This document shows positions 52,609-62,400 of a stretch of 64,000 nt of DNA, piece by piece. Position numbers and translations under genes: made by a program. The first letter of the stretch is position 1, and every line of letters begins with the position of its first letter. The notes below the pieces were generated by a model. It worked only from the letters and a program-made list of their open reading frames with translations. It did no database searches and was not told the DNA's origin. The stretch spans positions 1-64,000 of the forward strand of contig DATBFG010000088.1 of NCBI GenBank assembly GCA_036558645.1, in the 5' to 3' direction. Source of the stretch: DATBFG01 sp036558645. GTDB taxonomy: Bacteria; Acidobacteriota; Terriglobia; Terriglobales; Acidobacteriaceae.

Positions 52609-54297
52609 TCACGTCATCAAAACGACGATGGGACCAGCCAACGTGAGAAGAATGTTTGCGATGGTGTAGGGCACCGTGTAGCCCAATACGGGCGCATTAC
52701 TTCCGGCGGCAAGGGTTACAGCGTTGAGTGCGGGAGTACTTGCTTGCCGTCCGCACAACGCGCCGCATAGAACCACCGGGTGCATCTTCAACACGTGCTT
52801 CCCGTAATAGAGCGCAACGAAGCTCGGAACCAGCGAGACGGCGATGCCCGCCACGGGAAGAGCCACGCCGTACCGCACGATCTGTTTGAGCGCCTCGGGA
52901 CCAGTTGCCAAGCCAATGCAGGCGACGAACACAGTGAGGCCAAAGTCTTTCAGGTAAAGAGCTGCGGCAGCAGGCAGCTGGCCGAAGGTAGGCCGTCGTG
53001 CGCGCAACCATCCAAAGACTAAGCCTGCGATCAGGCATCCTCCGCCAGTGCCCAGGCCGAGTAAAGTGCCGCCAAACGGAATTCCCAACATGCCGAGCCC
53101 GAAACCACAGACGAGGCCAAGCCCGAAATATAGAAAATCCGTCTTGTCGGCAGGAGGAACGGGATATCCGATCAGTTTCGCAGCCCTGTCGACATCGGCA
53201 TGGGCTCCTACAATTCGAGCCACATCTCCCGTGGCAACTTTGGTATTTGGAGCAATCGGAACTGGCTGATCGAGCCGCGTAAGAGCGGTTAGAAAGACGC
53301 CGCGCCGAGCTTGTGGATCAACCGCAGCATTGAGGTCCCCAATAGTTCTTCCTTCCAGCTTCTTGTTTGTGACTACGATGTCGCGCATCTCCGCTATCAG
53401 CTCTAGCCCCGACGAATCTGAACTCTCCGGGCCCAGCAATCGTTCCGCTATCTCAATAACCTGGCCTCGGCGTCCAGCCACGGCGACGCGGTCGCCGGCT
53501 TGGAGCCGAAGGTTAGGATCGACCGCAAGGGCGCTTGAGCCACGCACGACCTGCTCGATCACAACACCTTCCATCCGTTCTTCAATTTCTCTTATGTTGC
53601 GTCCATCTGAGCTCGCTCCCACCTGATGAACACGGGCAACGATTCCTCGCAGCGCCGCAAAATGCCCGGCAGGAAGCTTGGATTGTCCGCCACCCAGTTC
53701 GCGCTCGTATTCCTGCGATGCCGCAGGCAAATCAATGCCTAGTAACTTCGGCGCGAGCGAGGACGCGAAAAAAATAACGGTAAAAGTCCCGAACAGGTAT
53801 GTGATCGCATACGCCACGCCGATATTGGCTGTTAAGCGATCGATCTCGTCCTTTGCAAGAGGTTGCTGTCCTAACGCATCACTTGCGGTGCCGATTACGG
53901 CGGATTCAGTGGCTCCTCCTGCGAGCACGCCTGCGGCAGTTCCTTTGTCGAGATTGAATCCCTTGGCAAGTCCCCAAACAGTGATCACTACCACAATCGT
54001 GGAAATGACTGTCAGGTGCACTTGCTTTAACGTTGCACGACCGAGGCCGCTCACGAATTGCGGTCCAATCATGTAACCCAATGCGTAGATGAAAAGCGCG
54101 AAGGCAAGTGTCTTGACGTCCGATGAAACCTTTACTCCGACCTGACCAAGAGCAATCGCCACAAGGAGTGTCGCTGCCACAGGCCCGAGGACGAACGTAC
54201 CAATGCGAATTTTGCCAAACAAGTAGCCGAGCGCCAGAGCCAACGCGATTGCCGCCAGTGGAGCAGCAGCGAAGAACCCATGCAGGAGATGTGTCAT
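52609..54297 (-). CDS. Aspartate:alanine exchanger family transporter (AspT-like), copy 2
   Basis: A 562-residue paralogue of the next gene with the same plan: N-terminal helices (ALALGYLFGKIRIGTFVLGPV, LGYMIGPQFVSGLG), two TrkA-C-like regulatory domains, and C-terminal helices with CGALCGRQASTPALNAVTLAAGSNAPVLGYTVPYTIANILLTLAGP. The PxxxGYxVxY..AN signature near the end is shared with copy 1. GAAAGG precedes the ATG. A perfect operator is 222 bases upstream, and the porin-aspartate decarboxylase genes diverge from it. Tandem AspT paralogues may form a pair or have different substrates. Confidence 0.92.
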   Translation of the reverse strand: MTHLLHGFFAAAPLAAIALALALGYLFGKIRIGTFVLGPVAATLLVAIALGQVGVKVSSDVKTLAFALFIYALGYMIGPQFVSGLGRATLKQVHLTVISTIVVVITVWGLAKGFNLDKGTAAGVLAGGATESAVIGTASDALGQQPLAKDEIDRLTANIGVAYAITYLFGTFTVIFFASSLAPKLLGIDLPAASQEYERELGGGQSKLPAGHFAALRGIVARVHQVGASSDGRNIREIEERMEGVVIEQVVRGSSALAVDPNLRLQAGDRVAVAGRRGQVIEIAERLLGPESSDSSGLELIAEMRDIVVTNKKLEGRTIGDLNAAVDPQARRGVFLTALTRLDQPVPIAPNTKVATGDVARIVGAHADVDRAAKLIGYPVPPADKTDFLYFGLGLVCGFGLGMLGIPFGGTLLGLGTGGGCLIAGLVFGWLRARRPTFGQLPAAAALYLKDFGLTVFVACIGLATGPEALKQIVRYGVALPVAGIAVSLVPSFVALYYGKHVLKMHPVVLCGALCGRQASTPALNAVTLAAGSNAPVLGYTVPYTIANILLTLAGPIVVLMT

Positions 54298-54518
54298 CGG
54301 CCTTTCTCGACGGGCTGAAACAGAGTTGTTCGGAGACGGAGAGTCTGAGCGTTAGCAAGGCTAGCGATCCGCCTTATTTGAAGCCTCCAACGAAACGATT
54401 CGTTGCGACTTACCGGTCAACGCACACACAACCACACGTGGCGTGTGTCGCGATCTCATACCTGGCCATCCAGGTCGTAATAATTTTGCACGGTAGGCCG
54501 ACTCGAGTTGTTCCGGAA

Positions 54519-54534
54519 CTGTCAAAGGTGACAG
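54519..54534. promoter_or_regulatory. CTGTCA-N4-TGACAG operator, perfect copy
   Basis: Perfect dyad with spacer AAGG, left arm extended to AACTGTCA. It is 222 bases upstream of AspT copy 2. Confidence 0.75.
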
Positions 54535-54655
54535 ATTCCACCTGACCCGATACGTGACAACTTAGGGTGCGGAACTTAGGACGCGGCGAGTGTGAATGTT
54601 CTGTTAATCACAGAATTTCAGGCAGATGTTTTGGATAGGCGGGTAGAGAAACTTC

Positions 54656-54671
54656 CTGTCACTTCTGACAG
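54656..54671. promoter_or_regulatory. CTGTCA-N4-TGACAG operator, perfect copy
   Basis: Perfect dyad with spacer CTTC, right arm extended to TGACAGTT. It is about 250 bases upstream of the porin start. Confidence 0.75.
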
Positions 54672-54921
54672 TTCCTCGTGAGCGCACGGAATCGTAGGTT
54701 GTCGCACAGAGAATTTCCTGCGTTCATTCAAGAACGTGCACGCTGTCTCCAATCAACCGTTCGAAAAGCAGGTGGAGTGCTTGAGGATGTCCGATTTAAT
54801 AACTCGCCCCTACCTTAGAGTTCCAAGGTGGCGTCGCGTGACCACCGCAATGTTCAGGTCTTATTGCCTGAGACGAAGAGTCAATAAACGAGAAGGTCCA
54901 CAACCGCAGTGGGAGGTATAC

Positions 54922-56400
54922 ATGTGGACAAAAGTTGTTGCTTCGCTTGGCTTGCCGCTGATTCTGATGATCATGCCAGGCATGGCCGTCGCCCAGTCCA
55001 ATTCTTCTAATGACAACGTACAACAATTGAAACAGGAACTCGATCAACTACGTGAGCAGATGACCAGACTGCAAGGCCGGATCGCTGATCTGGAAGCTTC
55101 GAAAGAGAATGAGGCGCCGGCTCCTGGAGTACCTGCTCCAGCGCCTCCACCCAGCAAACAAGAAGGATCGATTCAGACGACACAGCCTTTGCCTACTGCG
55201 GCCCCATCGAAACAGGTAGGTCAGGCAACTGCAACCTACCAGCAGTTTTCTGAAGATTCAGTCGCCGCAGCCCGTTTCGATAACGTTCCCTTGGATCCGA
55301 AATACAAGGGCTACTTCCGTTTGCCTGGAACGCAGACTCTCTTGAAGATCGGTGGCTACTTCAAGACGGACTTCATCTACGATCTCAAGCCTGCGGGAAA
55401 CACCGATTCGTTTATTCCTTCGTCGATACCCGTTCCCAACATAGTTGCGGTAAACAACGCTACGGTTTCAATCCGGCCCACCCGTCTGAGCCTCGATTTC
55501 AGGGTCCCGACAACAAAGATAGGTGATGTTCGTTTCTATCTCGAGGGCGACCTGTTTGGAACGAACGCGACTACGCCCCGGCTGCGGCATGCCTATGCTC
55601 AAGCGAGGAACTTCCTGATTGGGCAAACCTTTTCCAATTTCATGGACCCCGACGCATTCCCCGATACGCTCGATTTTCAGGGTCCCAACGGCATGGTAAG
55701 CGTCCGAAATCCACAATTGCGTTATGGGTTTCCACTGAGCAAGAGCACCACATTCTATGTTTCAGTGGAAAAGCCCAGTTCCGATATTACTTTCAAGACT
55801 CCACAATTCTCATCTCAGCCGAACGCACCCAGTCCCGACGGCGCCATTCGCTTACGCCAGGAATTTCAGCGAGGGCACTTCCAGGTGTCAGGACTGTTTC
55901 GCTCAATAGCGGCGTTCTTGCCAGATGGCCGCTCCGACTCGGTCTTCGGTTGGGGCGTGAACGCAGCCACCGCTTTCAAGACAATTGACAAAGACAACAT
56001 GGTCTTTGCGGTGGCCGCGGGGCACGGCATTTCACGATATCTCCAGGATACTTCGGGGCTTGGAATTGATGCTGAGCCCGCAGACGCAGCGAATCCACAC
56101 TTGGAAGCTACTCCGGCGGTTGGAGTGGAGGCCGCTTACCAGCACTATTGGGTAAAGCAGCTGCGATCCAGTGCTGTCTATTCGTACGCCGCTGTTGATA
56201 ACACGGACCTTGCATCAAGCAAGAACTATAACCACGCCACCTACACTGGCGCCAACATCATTTGGAATCCCTACGGATCGCTCAATGTAGGGGCGGAATT
56301 CCTATATGGCTGGGCTGTGCAGCAAAGTGGCCAGAAAGCAAATGCGCCTCGCATTCAATTCAGTGCGAAGTACAGCTTTGTCAAGTTGAGCCCAGACTAA
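54922..56400 (+). CDS. DcaP-like outer-membrane porin
   Basis: A 492-residue exported protein. ATG 54922 (GGGAGGT upstream) starts the signal MWTKVVASLGLPLILMIMPGMAVAQS; a coiled-coil stretch follows (VQQLKQELDQLREQMTRLQGRIADLEASK), a Pro-rich linker, then a barrel with KIGGYFKTDFIYDLKPAGN, SIRPTRLSLDFRVPT, RHAYAQARNFLIGQTFSNFMDPDAFPDTLDFQGPNG and a terminal IQFSAKYSFVKLSPD. The layout (N-terminal coiled coil plus barrel) matches the DcaP family, which takes up dicarboxylate-like and negatively charged small molecules. It is followed 82 bases later by the aspartate decarboxylase, so aspartate uptake is the natural inference. Confidence 0.87.
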   Translation: MWTKVVASLGLPLILMIMPGMAVAQSNSSNDNVQQLKQELDQLREQMTRLQGRIADLEASKENEAPAPGVPAPAPPPSKQEGSIQTTQPLPTAAPSKQVGQATATYQQFSEDSVAAARFDNVPLDPKYKGYFRLPGTQTLLKIGGYFKTDFIYDLKPAGNTDSFIPSSIPVPNIVAVNNATVSIRPTRLSLDFRVPTTKIGDVRFYLEGDLFGTNATTPRLRHAYAQARNFLIGQTFSNFMDPDAFPDTLDFQGPNGMVSVRNPQLRYGFPLSKSTTFYVSVEKPSSDITFKTPQFSSQPNAPSPDGAIRLRQEFQRGHFQVSGLFRSIAAFLPDGRSDSVFGWGVNAATAFKTIDKDNMVFAVAAGHGISRYLQDTSGLGIDAEPADAANPHLEATPAVGVEAAYQHYWVKQLRSSAVYSYAAVDNTDLASSKNYNHATYTGANIIWNPYGSLNVGAEFLYGWAVQQSGQKANAPRIQFSAKYSFVKLSPD

Positions 56401-56482
56401 TGACTTTTTGAAGAAGAAGACCCGTAACAAAGCGCGAACCACGTAAGCACGACTAAGCAGATTGCTAAAAGGAGAGGATGTC

Positions 56483-58135
56483 ATGGCCAGCCCTGCGATT
56501 CGACGATTGTCGGTAACACTTGAGCAGCAGAAAGAATTTGAAAAGCTTAGCCCCTTTGAGCTGAAGGACAAACTGATTCACTTGGCCGGCGATGCCTCTC
56601 AACACAGCGCACAGACGATGCTGAACGCCGGTCGCGGTAATCCTAATTGGATTGCGACCACGCCGCGCAATGCCTTCTTCACACTAGGCTCATTTGCCGT
56701 GGAGGAATCGAAGCGCGTGTGGGATCTCCCGGATCTCGGCGGCATGCCGCAAAAAGATGGCATCGCGAAACGCTTAGCAGAGTTCCTAAAGAACAATTCC
56801 AAGGCACTCGGAGCATCTATGCTCCAAGCGGCCGTTGAATATGCCACGAACGAGTTGAAGCTAAATGCGGATTCCTTTGTGCACGAACTGGTCGACAGCA
56901 TTATCGGAGATCAATATCCGTGGCCAGACCGGATGCTGGTGAACGCAGAACGTGTGGCGCACGCATACTTGATCCAGGAAATGTGTGGCGGCCATGCGCC
57001 GGCAGGCAAGTTCGACATCTTCGCAGTCGAGGGTGGCACGGCAGCCATGTGCTACATCTTCGACTCGCTGGCGGTCAATCACCTGTTGCATCGCGGCGAT
57101 AAGGTTGCGCTAGCGGTTCCGATGTTTACTCCTTACCTGGAAGTCTGCGCGCTGGATCGTTTCAACTTTGATGTTGTAGAGATCAACGCAAGCGAAATCT
57201 CTTCGATCGACGGACGCCACACTTGGCAATATCCGGATTCGGAGATCGACAAGCTCAAGGATCCTGACATAAAAGCGCTGTTCTTCGTAAACCCGAGCAA
57301 TCCTCCGTCCGTCGCCATGCGCGACAGCTCGATGAAGCGACTCACTGACATCATCAAAACACAGCATCAAGACCTGATCGTGGTCACTGACGATGTCTAC
57401 GGAACATTCGTTCCTGGGTTCAAGTCATTGATGGCCGAGATCCCCTATAACACCATCGGTGTTTATTCCTACTCGAAATATTTCGGCTGCACAGGATGGC
57501 GCTTGGGAGTCGTCGCGATTCATGAGGAAAACATCTTTGACAAGAAGGTCGCGAACCTGCCGGAGGACGTTCGACGAGGGTTGAATAAACGCTATGGGCC
57601 TTTGACATTGACTCCGGAAAAGCTGAAATTCATCGACCGCATGGTGGCAGACAGCCGGTGTGTGGCACTGAACCATACAGCTGGCCTGTCGTTGCCGCAA
57701 CAGGTGCAGATGACCTTGTTCTCGCTCTTCGCCCTCATGGACAAGGACAATCGCTATAAGAAGCTCACCAAGGACATCGTGAATAAGCGCTTGAAGGCGC
57801 TGTGGAAGGGAATGAATCTACCGCTTCCCGATGACCCAAACCGCGCCGATTACTATGCAACGCTTGACCTGATGGTATGGGCGGAGAAAACCCACGGTCC
57901 TGATTTTGTTAAGTTCCTTGAGAAGAACTATCACCCGTTTGATGTCTTGTTCGCGCTGGCAGAGAAGTTCTCAACAGTATTGTTGAACGGAAGCGGTTTT
58001 GCCGGTCCCGATTGGTCAGTGCGTGTTTCGCTCGCCAATTTGCCGGATGAGGCATATGGCCAGATTGGCCAGCAATTGTCGACTGTAATGCAGGCTGCGG
58101 TGAACGCCTGGAAAGGGCAGTCGGCGGCAGCTTGA
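56483..58135 (+). CDS. aspD: L-aspartate 4-decarboxylase / bifunctional aspartate aminotransferase
   Basis: A 550-residue PLP enzyme of aminotransferase fold I with the longer N-terminal part of AspD. The PLP-binding Lys is Lys332 in SYSKYFGCTGWRLG, preceded by the VVTDDVYGTF loop. Conserved AspD parts are MLNAGRGNPNWIATTPRNAFFTLG and the YPWPDRML segment. The reaction decarboxylates L-aspartate to L-alanine and CO2, consuming a proton; coupled with AspT antiport it makes proton-motive force or resists acid. ATG 56483 has GGAGAGGA upstream; the TTG at 56462 is rejected. It follows the porin in one likely transcript. Confidence 0.93.
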   Translation: MASPAIRRLSVTLEQQKEFEKLSPFELKDKLIHLAGDASQHSAQTMLNAGRGNPNWIATTPRNAFFTLGSFAVEESKRVWDLPDLGGMPQKDGIAKRLAEFLKNNSKALGASMLQAAVEYATNELKLNADSFVHELVDSIIGDQYPWPDRMLVNAERVAHAYLIQEMCGGHAPAGKFDIFAVEGGTAAMCYIFDSLAVNHLLHRGDKVALAVPMFTPYLEVCALDRFNFDVVEINASEISSIDGRHTWQYPDSEIDKLKDPDIKALFFVNPSNPPSVAMRDSSMKRLTDIIKTQHQDLIVVTDDVYGTFVPGFKSLMAEIPYNTIGVYSYSKYFGCTGWRLGVVAIHEENIFDKKVANLPEDVRRGLNKRYGPLTLTPEKLKFIDRMVADSRCVALNHTAGLSLPQQVQMTLFSLFALMDKDNRYKKLTKDIVNKRLKALWKGMNLPLPDDPNRADYYATLDLMVWAEKTHGPDFVKFLEKNYHPFDVLFALAEKFSTVLLNGSGFAGPDWSVRVSLANLPDEAYGQIGQQLSTVMQAAVNAWKGQSAAA

Positions 58136-58336
58136 GTTCAGGTTTGCGTGTGCCCGGCATTCCCACGCCAGCAGAAGGATCGATTGATCTCCCATCCTGC
58201 TGGCTGGGTAGCCGTGTAAAGCGGGCCCTCGCGGTGGATTGCACGTTTCGCTGAGTAGCGAAATCAAGAAGCAAGAGATCAGCGAATGCATCGCGTGCGT
58301 CGGCTGGAGGGAGCCGCGTAAGTGGGAGGGAGCACG

Positions 58337-59479
58337 ATGTCAGGTCACACCATTCAACATCGATTAACGCTTAGTTTATTGCTTACACATCTCGTCTTCA
58401 TGGGGGCATGCGCGGAGAAAGAGAAGCCTGCGCCGCCACCTCCAGGTGTCACTATCACACCCGTCGTGCAGAAGGATGTCCCCATCTACCAGGAGTGGGT
58501 GGGAACGATGGCAGGCAACATTGATGCTGACATCCGCCCGAAGGTCGAGGGCTTTCTGCTCAGCCGCGTCTACACAGAAGGGTCATACGTTCAGAAGGGG
58601 CAACCATTGTTCAAGCTTGATCCCCGCCAGGCACAAGCGGCGGTGGAACAGGCACAGGGACACCTGGAAAGAGCACAAGCTGGCCTGGCACAAGCCCAGA
58701 TTGACGTCAACCGCTATACACCATTGGTGCAGCAAAAGGCCGTCAGTCAGGCCGAACTCGACAAAGCCACCAGTATGCAACGCGCAGGAGGCGCAGAGGT
58801 TGACGCGGCGCGTGCCGCTTTGGACAATGCCAAACTGAATCTTGGCTGGACAACGGTGGTTTCTCCGATTTCTGGAATCGTCGGCATCGCAAAATCGGCA
58901 GTCGGAGATTTGATCACTCCCAACACCGTGATGGCGACAGTCTCATCTGTCGATCCCATTTACATCGATTTCAATATCGCAGAGCAGGATTACCTCCGCT
59001 TTGCCCGGAATAAGAGTGGACGCAAAGCCGGCCAGAATCTCGAGCTACTCTTGGGCGATGGTTCCTCATTCCCGCAGCGCGGGCATGCCCTGTTACTGAA
59101 CCGCGAAGTGGATTCCAGGACAGGCACGATCGCGGTCCGAGCAGAGTTTCCGAATCCAGGCAATGTTCTGCGTCCCGGACAGTACGCCAAGATCCGCGCC
59201 GTCACCGAAGATTTGAAAGAAGCACTGCTCGTACCTCAACGAGCGATTGCTGAGCTACAGGGCATCTACCAGGTCGGTGTTGTCGATGCCGAGAACAAAG
59301 TGGCAATTCGCCAAGTCCAGACCGGCCCCCAATTCGGCGACATGTGGGTAATTACTTCCGGACTGCAGGCGGGCGACAAGGTTGTCGTCGATGGACTGCA
59401 ACGACTGCGCGATGGGATGACAGTAACTCCTCAGCCATTCAAGGACACTCAGGCGAATGCTGCCAAAAGCGGGGAATAA
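58337..59479 (+). CDS. RND efflux periplasmic adaptor lipoprotein (AcrA/MexA-like)
   Basis: A 380-residue membrane-fusion protein. Lipobox FMGAC near residue 24 predicts a lipid anchor in the inner membrane. It shows the adaptor order: lipoyl half (GNIDADIRPKVEGFLLSRVYTEGSYVQKGQPLFKLD), a coiled-coil hairpin (AVEQAQGHLERAQAGLAQAQIDVNRY), lipoyl half two (NLGWTTVVSPISGIVG), and the beta-barrel/proximal domain (PNPGNVLRPGQYAKIRAV). ATG 58337 follows GGGAGGG. It is the first gene of a three-gene efflux operon; the next gene starts 3 bases after its stop. Confidence 0.95.
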   Translation: MSGHTIQHRLTLSLLLTHLVFMGACAEKEKPAPPPPGVTITPVVQKDVPIYQEWVGTMAGNIDADIRPKVEGFLLSRVYTEGSYVQKGQPLFKLDPRQAQAAVEQAQGHLERAQAGLAQAQIDVNRYTPLVQQKAVSQAELDKATSMQRAGGAEVDAARAALDNAKLNLGWTTVVSPISGIVGIAKSAVGDLITPNTVMATVSSVDPIYIDFNIAEQDYLRFARNKSGRKAGQNLELLLGDGSSFPQRGHALLLNREVDSRTGTIAVRAEFPNPGNVLRPGQYAKIRAVTEDLKEALLVPQRAIAELQGIYQVGVVDAENKVAIRQVQTGPQFGDMWVITSGLQAGDKVVVDGLQRLRDGMTVTPQPFKDTQANAAKSGE

Positions 59480-59482
59480 AGC

Positions 59483-62400
59483 ATGGCCAAATTCTTTATC
59501 AATCGCCCGATCGTAGCCATCGTCATTTCGATATTGACGGTGATTGCGGGCGTTCTCACGATGGCCAAGTTGCCGATTGCGCAGCTGCCCGATATCGTGC
59601 CCCCGCAAGTCAATGTAGCTGCAACTTACACTGGTGCCGATGCGCTAACCATCGAACAGTCTGTGGCGACGCCGCTCGAGCAGCAGATGAACGGCGTGGA
59701 CAACATGCTCTACATGATGTCCACCAACGCCAACGACGGCACCATGAACCTTAAGGTCACCTACGATATCGGCACTAACGTCGATATCGACCAGGTGAAC
59801 ACGCAGAACCGAGTTTCACAGGCCAGCCCGAACCTTCCTACGTCGGTCAACCAGTACGGAGTTACCGTAAAGAAGTTGATGGGCTTGCCGCTGCTCGTAT
59901 TATCCGTTTATTCGCCGACCAACTCATTTGACGGCAGATTTCTCGGTAACTACGCCACTATCAATATTAATGATGCATTGTTACGCGTTCCCGGCGTCGG
60001 ACAGGTTACGAACTTCGGCGCCGCAGATTACGCGATGCGGATTTGGGTGAAGCCCGACCAGTTGACGAAGTTGGGAATGACCGTTGCAGACATTACGAAT
60101 GCAGTCCAACAGCAGAGCGCCGTGAACCCAGCCGGTCAGATCGGCGGAGAACCCGCTCCCAAGGGACAACAGTTTACCTATTCCGTGCGCGCTCCGGGCC
60201 GTCTGGTGAATGCTGAAGAATTCGGCAACATCATCGTGCGTCAGAACACGGATGGTTCCGTGGTCCGTCTGAGTGATGTTGCGCGAATCGAGCTCGGCTC
60301 TCTTGTGTACCAGCAGATCGGGCGATACAACGGGAAGTCCGCCGTTATCATTTGCGTTTATCAGGCCCCGGGGTCAAATGCGCTGGCAGTCGCGAATCAA
60401 GTCAAGGCGCAGATGGTGGAACTGAAGACTCGATTTCCTCAAGGCCTGGACTACACGGTCTCTCTCGATACGACCTTGCCTGTAACCGAGGGCATGAAGG
60501 AGATCGTAAAAACTCTGTTCGAAGCAATCGTGCTCGTCATCATCGTGGTGTTCTTGTTCCTGCAAGGTTGGCGAGCAACGCTCATCCCGCTGATTGCAGT
60601 CCCGGTTTCTCTCATTGGCACCTTTGCCATCTTCCCGATGCTGGGATTCTCAATCAACACGCTTTCCCTCTTCGGAATGATCCTCGCCATCGGGCTCGTT
60701 GTTGACGACGCTATCGTCGTGGTGGAGGCCGTCGAGCACAACATCGAACATGGCTTATCTCCGAAGGACGCAACCTTCAAGGCGATGGAGGAAGTCTCGG
60801 GCCCCGTCATAGGTATTGCTCTGATTCTGGCGTCGGTGTTTGTGCCGATGGCATTCATGGGGGGCATTCAGGGCTTGTTGAACCAGCAGTTCGCGGTCAG
60901 CATTGCGATTTCGGTACTGATCTCGGCCTTCAACGCTCTGACGCTCTCACCAGCACTCTCCGCCATGCTGTTACGGCCGCGCAAGAAAGCAAAAGGTCCA
61001 CTTGGAAAATTCTTCGACTGGTTCAATCGCACCTTCGAGAAAGTCACGGGAGGTTACGTCTCCTGGAGTCACCTCCTCATCCGAAGAGCTGCGGTTTCCA
61101 TGCTGTTGCTGCTCGGTTCGGCTGTGATCGCCGGATTCATGGGCAAGAAGCTGCCCACAAGTTTTATTCCGGAAGAAGATCAAGGCTATGCGTTCCTACA
61201 AGTGCAGTTACCGGATGCGGCATCGCTGCAGAGAACTGATGCTGTCATGCGCAAGGTGGACGACATATTGAAGAACACTCACGGCGTCCAAGGTTATGAC
61301 GGAATTGCCGGCTTCAGCCTGCTTTCGAACACGTCCGCTTCTTACAGCGGTTTTTACTTCATTCAATTCGATGACTGGGCGGAGCGTCATGACCCAGCAC
61401 TATCCGCGGCTGGCCTGGTTAAAACATTGAACATGAAGCTTGCTGCAGAGGTTCCGGAAGCCATCGGCTTTGCTTTTGGCCCACCAGCCATCCCCGGTCT
61501 GGGTACCGCAGGCGGCTTTACCTTCATGCTGCAGGACCGCTCCAGCGGCACGGTCGAGCAGCTCTTTGACGCGTATGAAAAGTTGAACCAGGCGGCGCGC
61601 AAGCGTCCGGAACTGGCTTCGCTCGTCAGCACCTTTCGGCCATCTGTGCCACAACTGTTTGTGGATGTCGACCATGATCGTGTGATGAAGCAGGGCCTTC
61701 AATTCGGCGAGGTGTATCAAACGCTGCAAGCCTTCCTCGGTGGGGCCTACGTGAACCAGTTCAACCGCTTTGGACGACAATGGAAGGTCTATTTGCAAGC
61801 GGAACCCGAATACCGCACGAGCGCAGACAAGATCAACAACTTTTATGTCCGGAACGCGAAGGGAGAGATGACGCCTCTAGGTTCTCTAGTCACAATCAAG
61901 CGCGTCTCCGGTCCCGAGTACACCAACCGCTTCAACCTGTTCCGGACGATCCAGATCAACGGCTCGCCGGCGCCTGGGTACAGTTCCGGCCAAGCCATGG
62001 CCGCGATGGAACAGGTTGCGAATGAAACCTTGCCTAACGGCATGGGATTTTCCTGGATGGATATGTCTTACCAGGAAAAGAAAGCACAAGGCGGTCAGAT
62101 GGCCGTATTTGGCATGTCCATTCTGTTCGTCTTCCTCATTCTGGCGGCGATGTATGAAAGCTGGTCGCTACCCTTCAGCGTTCTGCTTTCCACTCCCGTC
62201 GCGGTGTTTGGCGCTTTCGGCGGCCTGTTGCTTCGCAAGTTCGACAACAACGTTTTCGCACAAATTGGACTGGTCATGCTGATTGGTCTCGCTGCGAAGA
62301 ACGCCATCCTCATTGTCGAATTCGCAAAGCTGGAGCATGAGAAGCATGGGAAGGAACTGGTCGCAGCGGCATTGGAAGGAGCAAGGCTACGCCTGCGTCC

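Larger units (their letters stand above)
54298..54921. promoter_or_regulatory. Divergent control region of the aspartate module with two perfect operators
   Basis: A 624-base non-coding gap between AspT copy 2 (minus) and the porin (plus). It holds two perfect palindromes, at 54519-54534 and 54656-54671, 137 bases apart centre to centre. The ORFs across it have no ribosome site. It must carry promoters in both directions. Confidence 0.65.
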
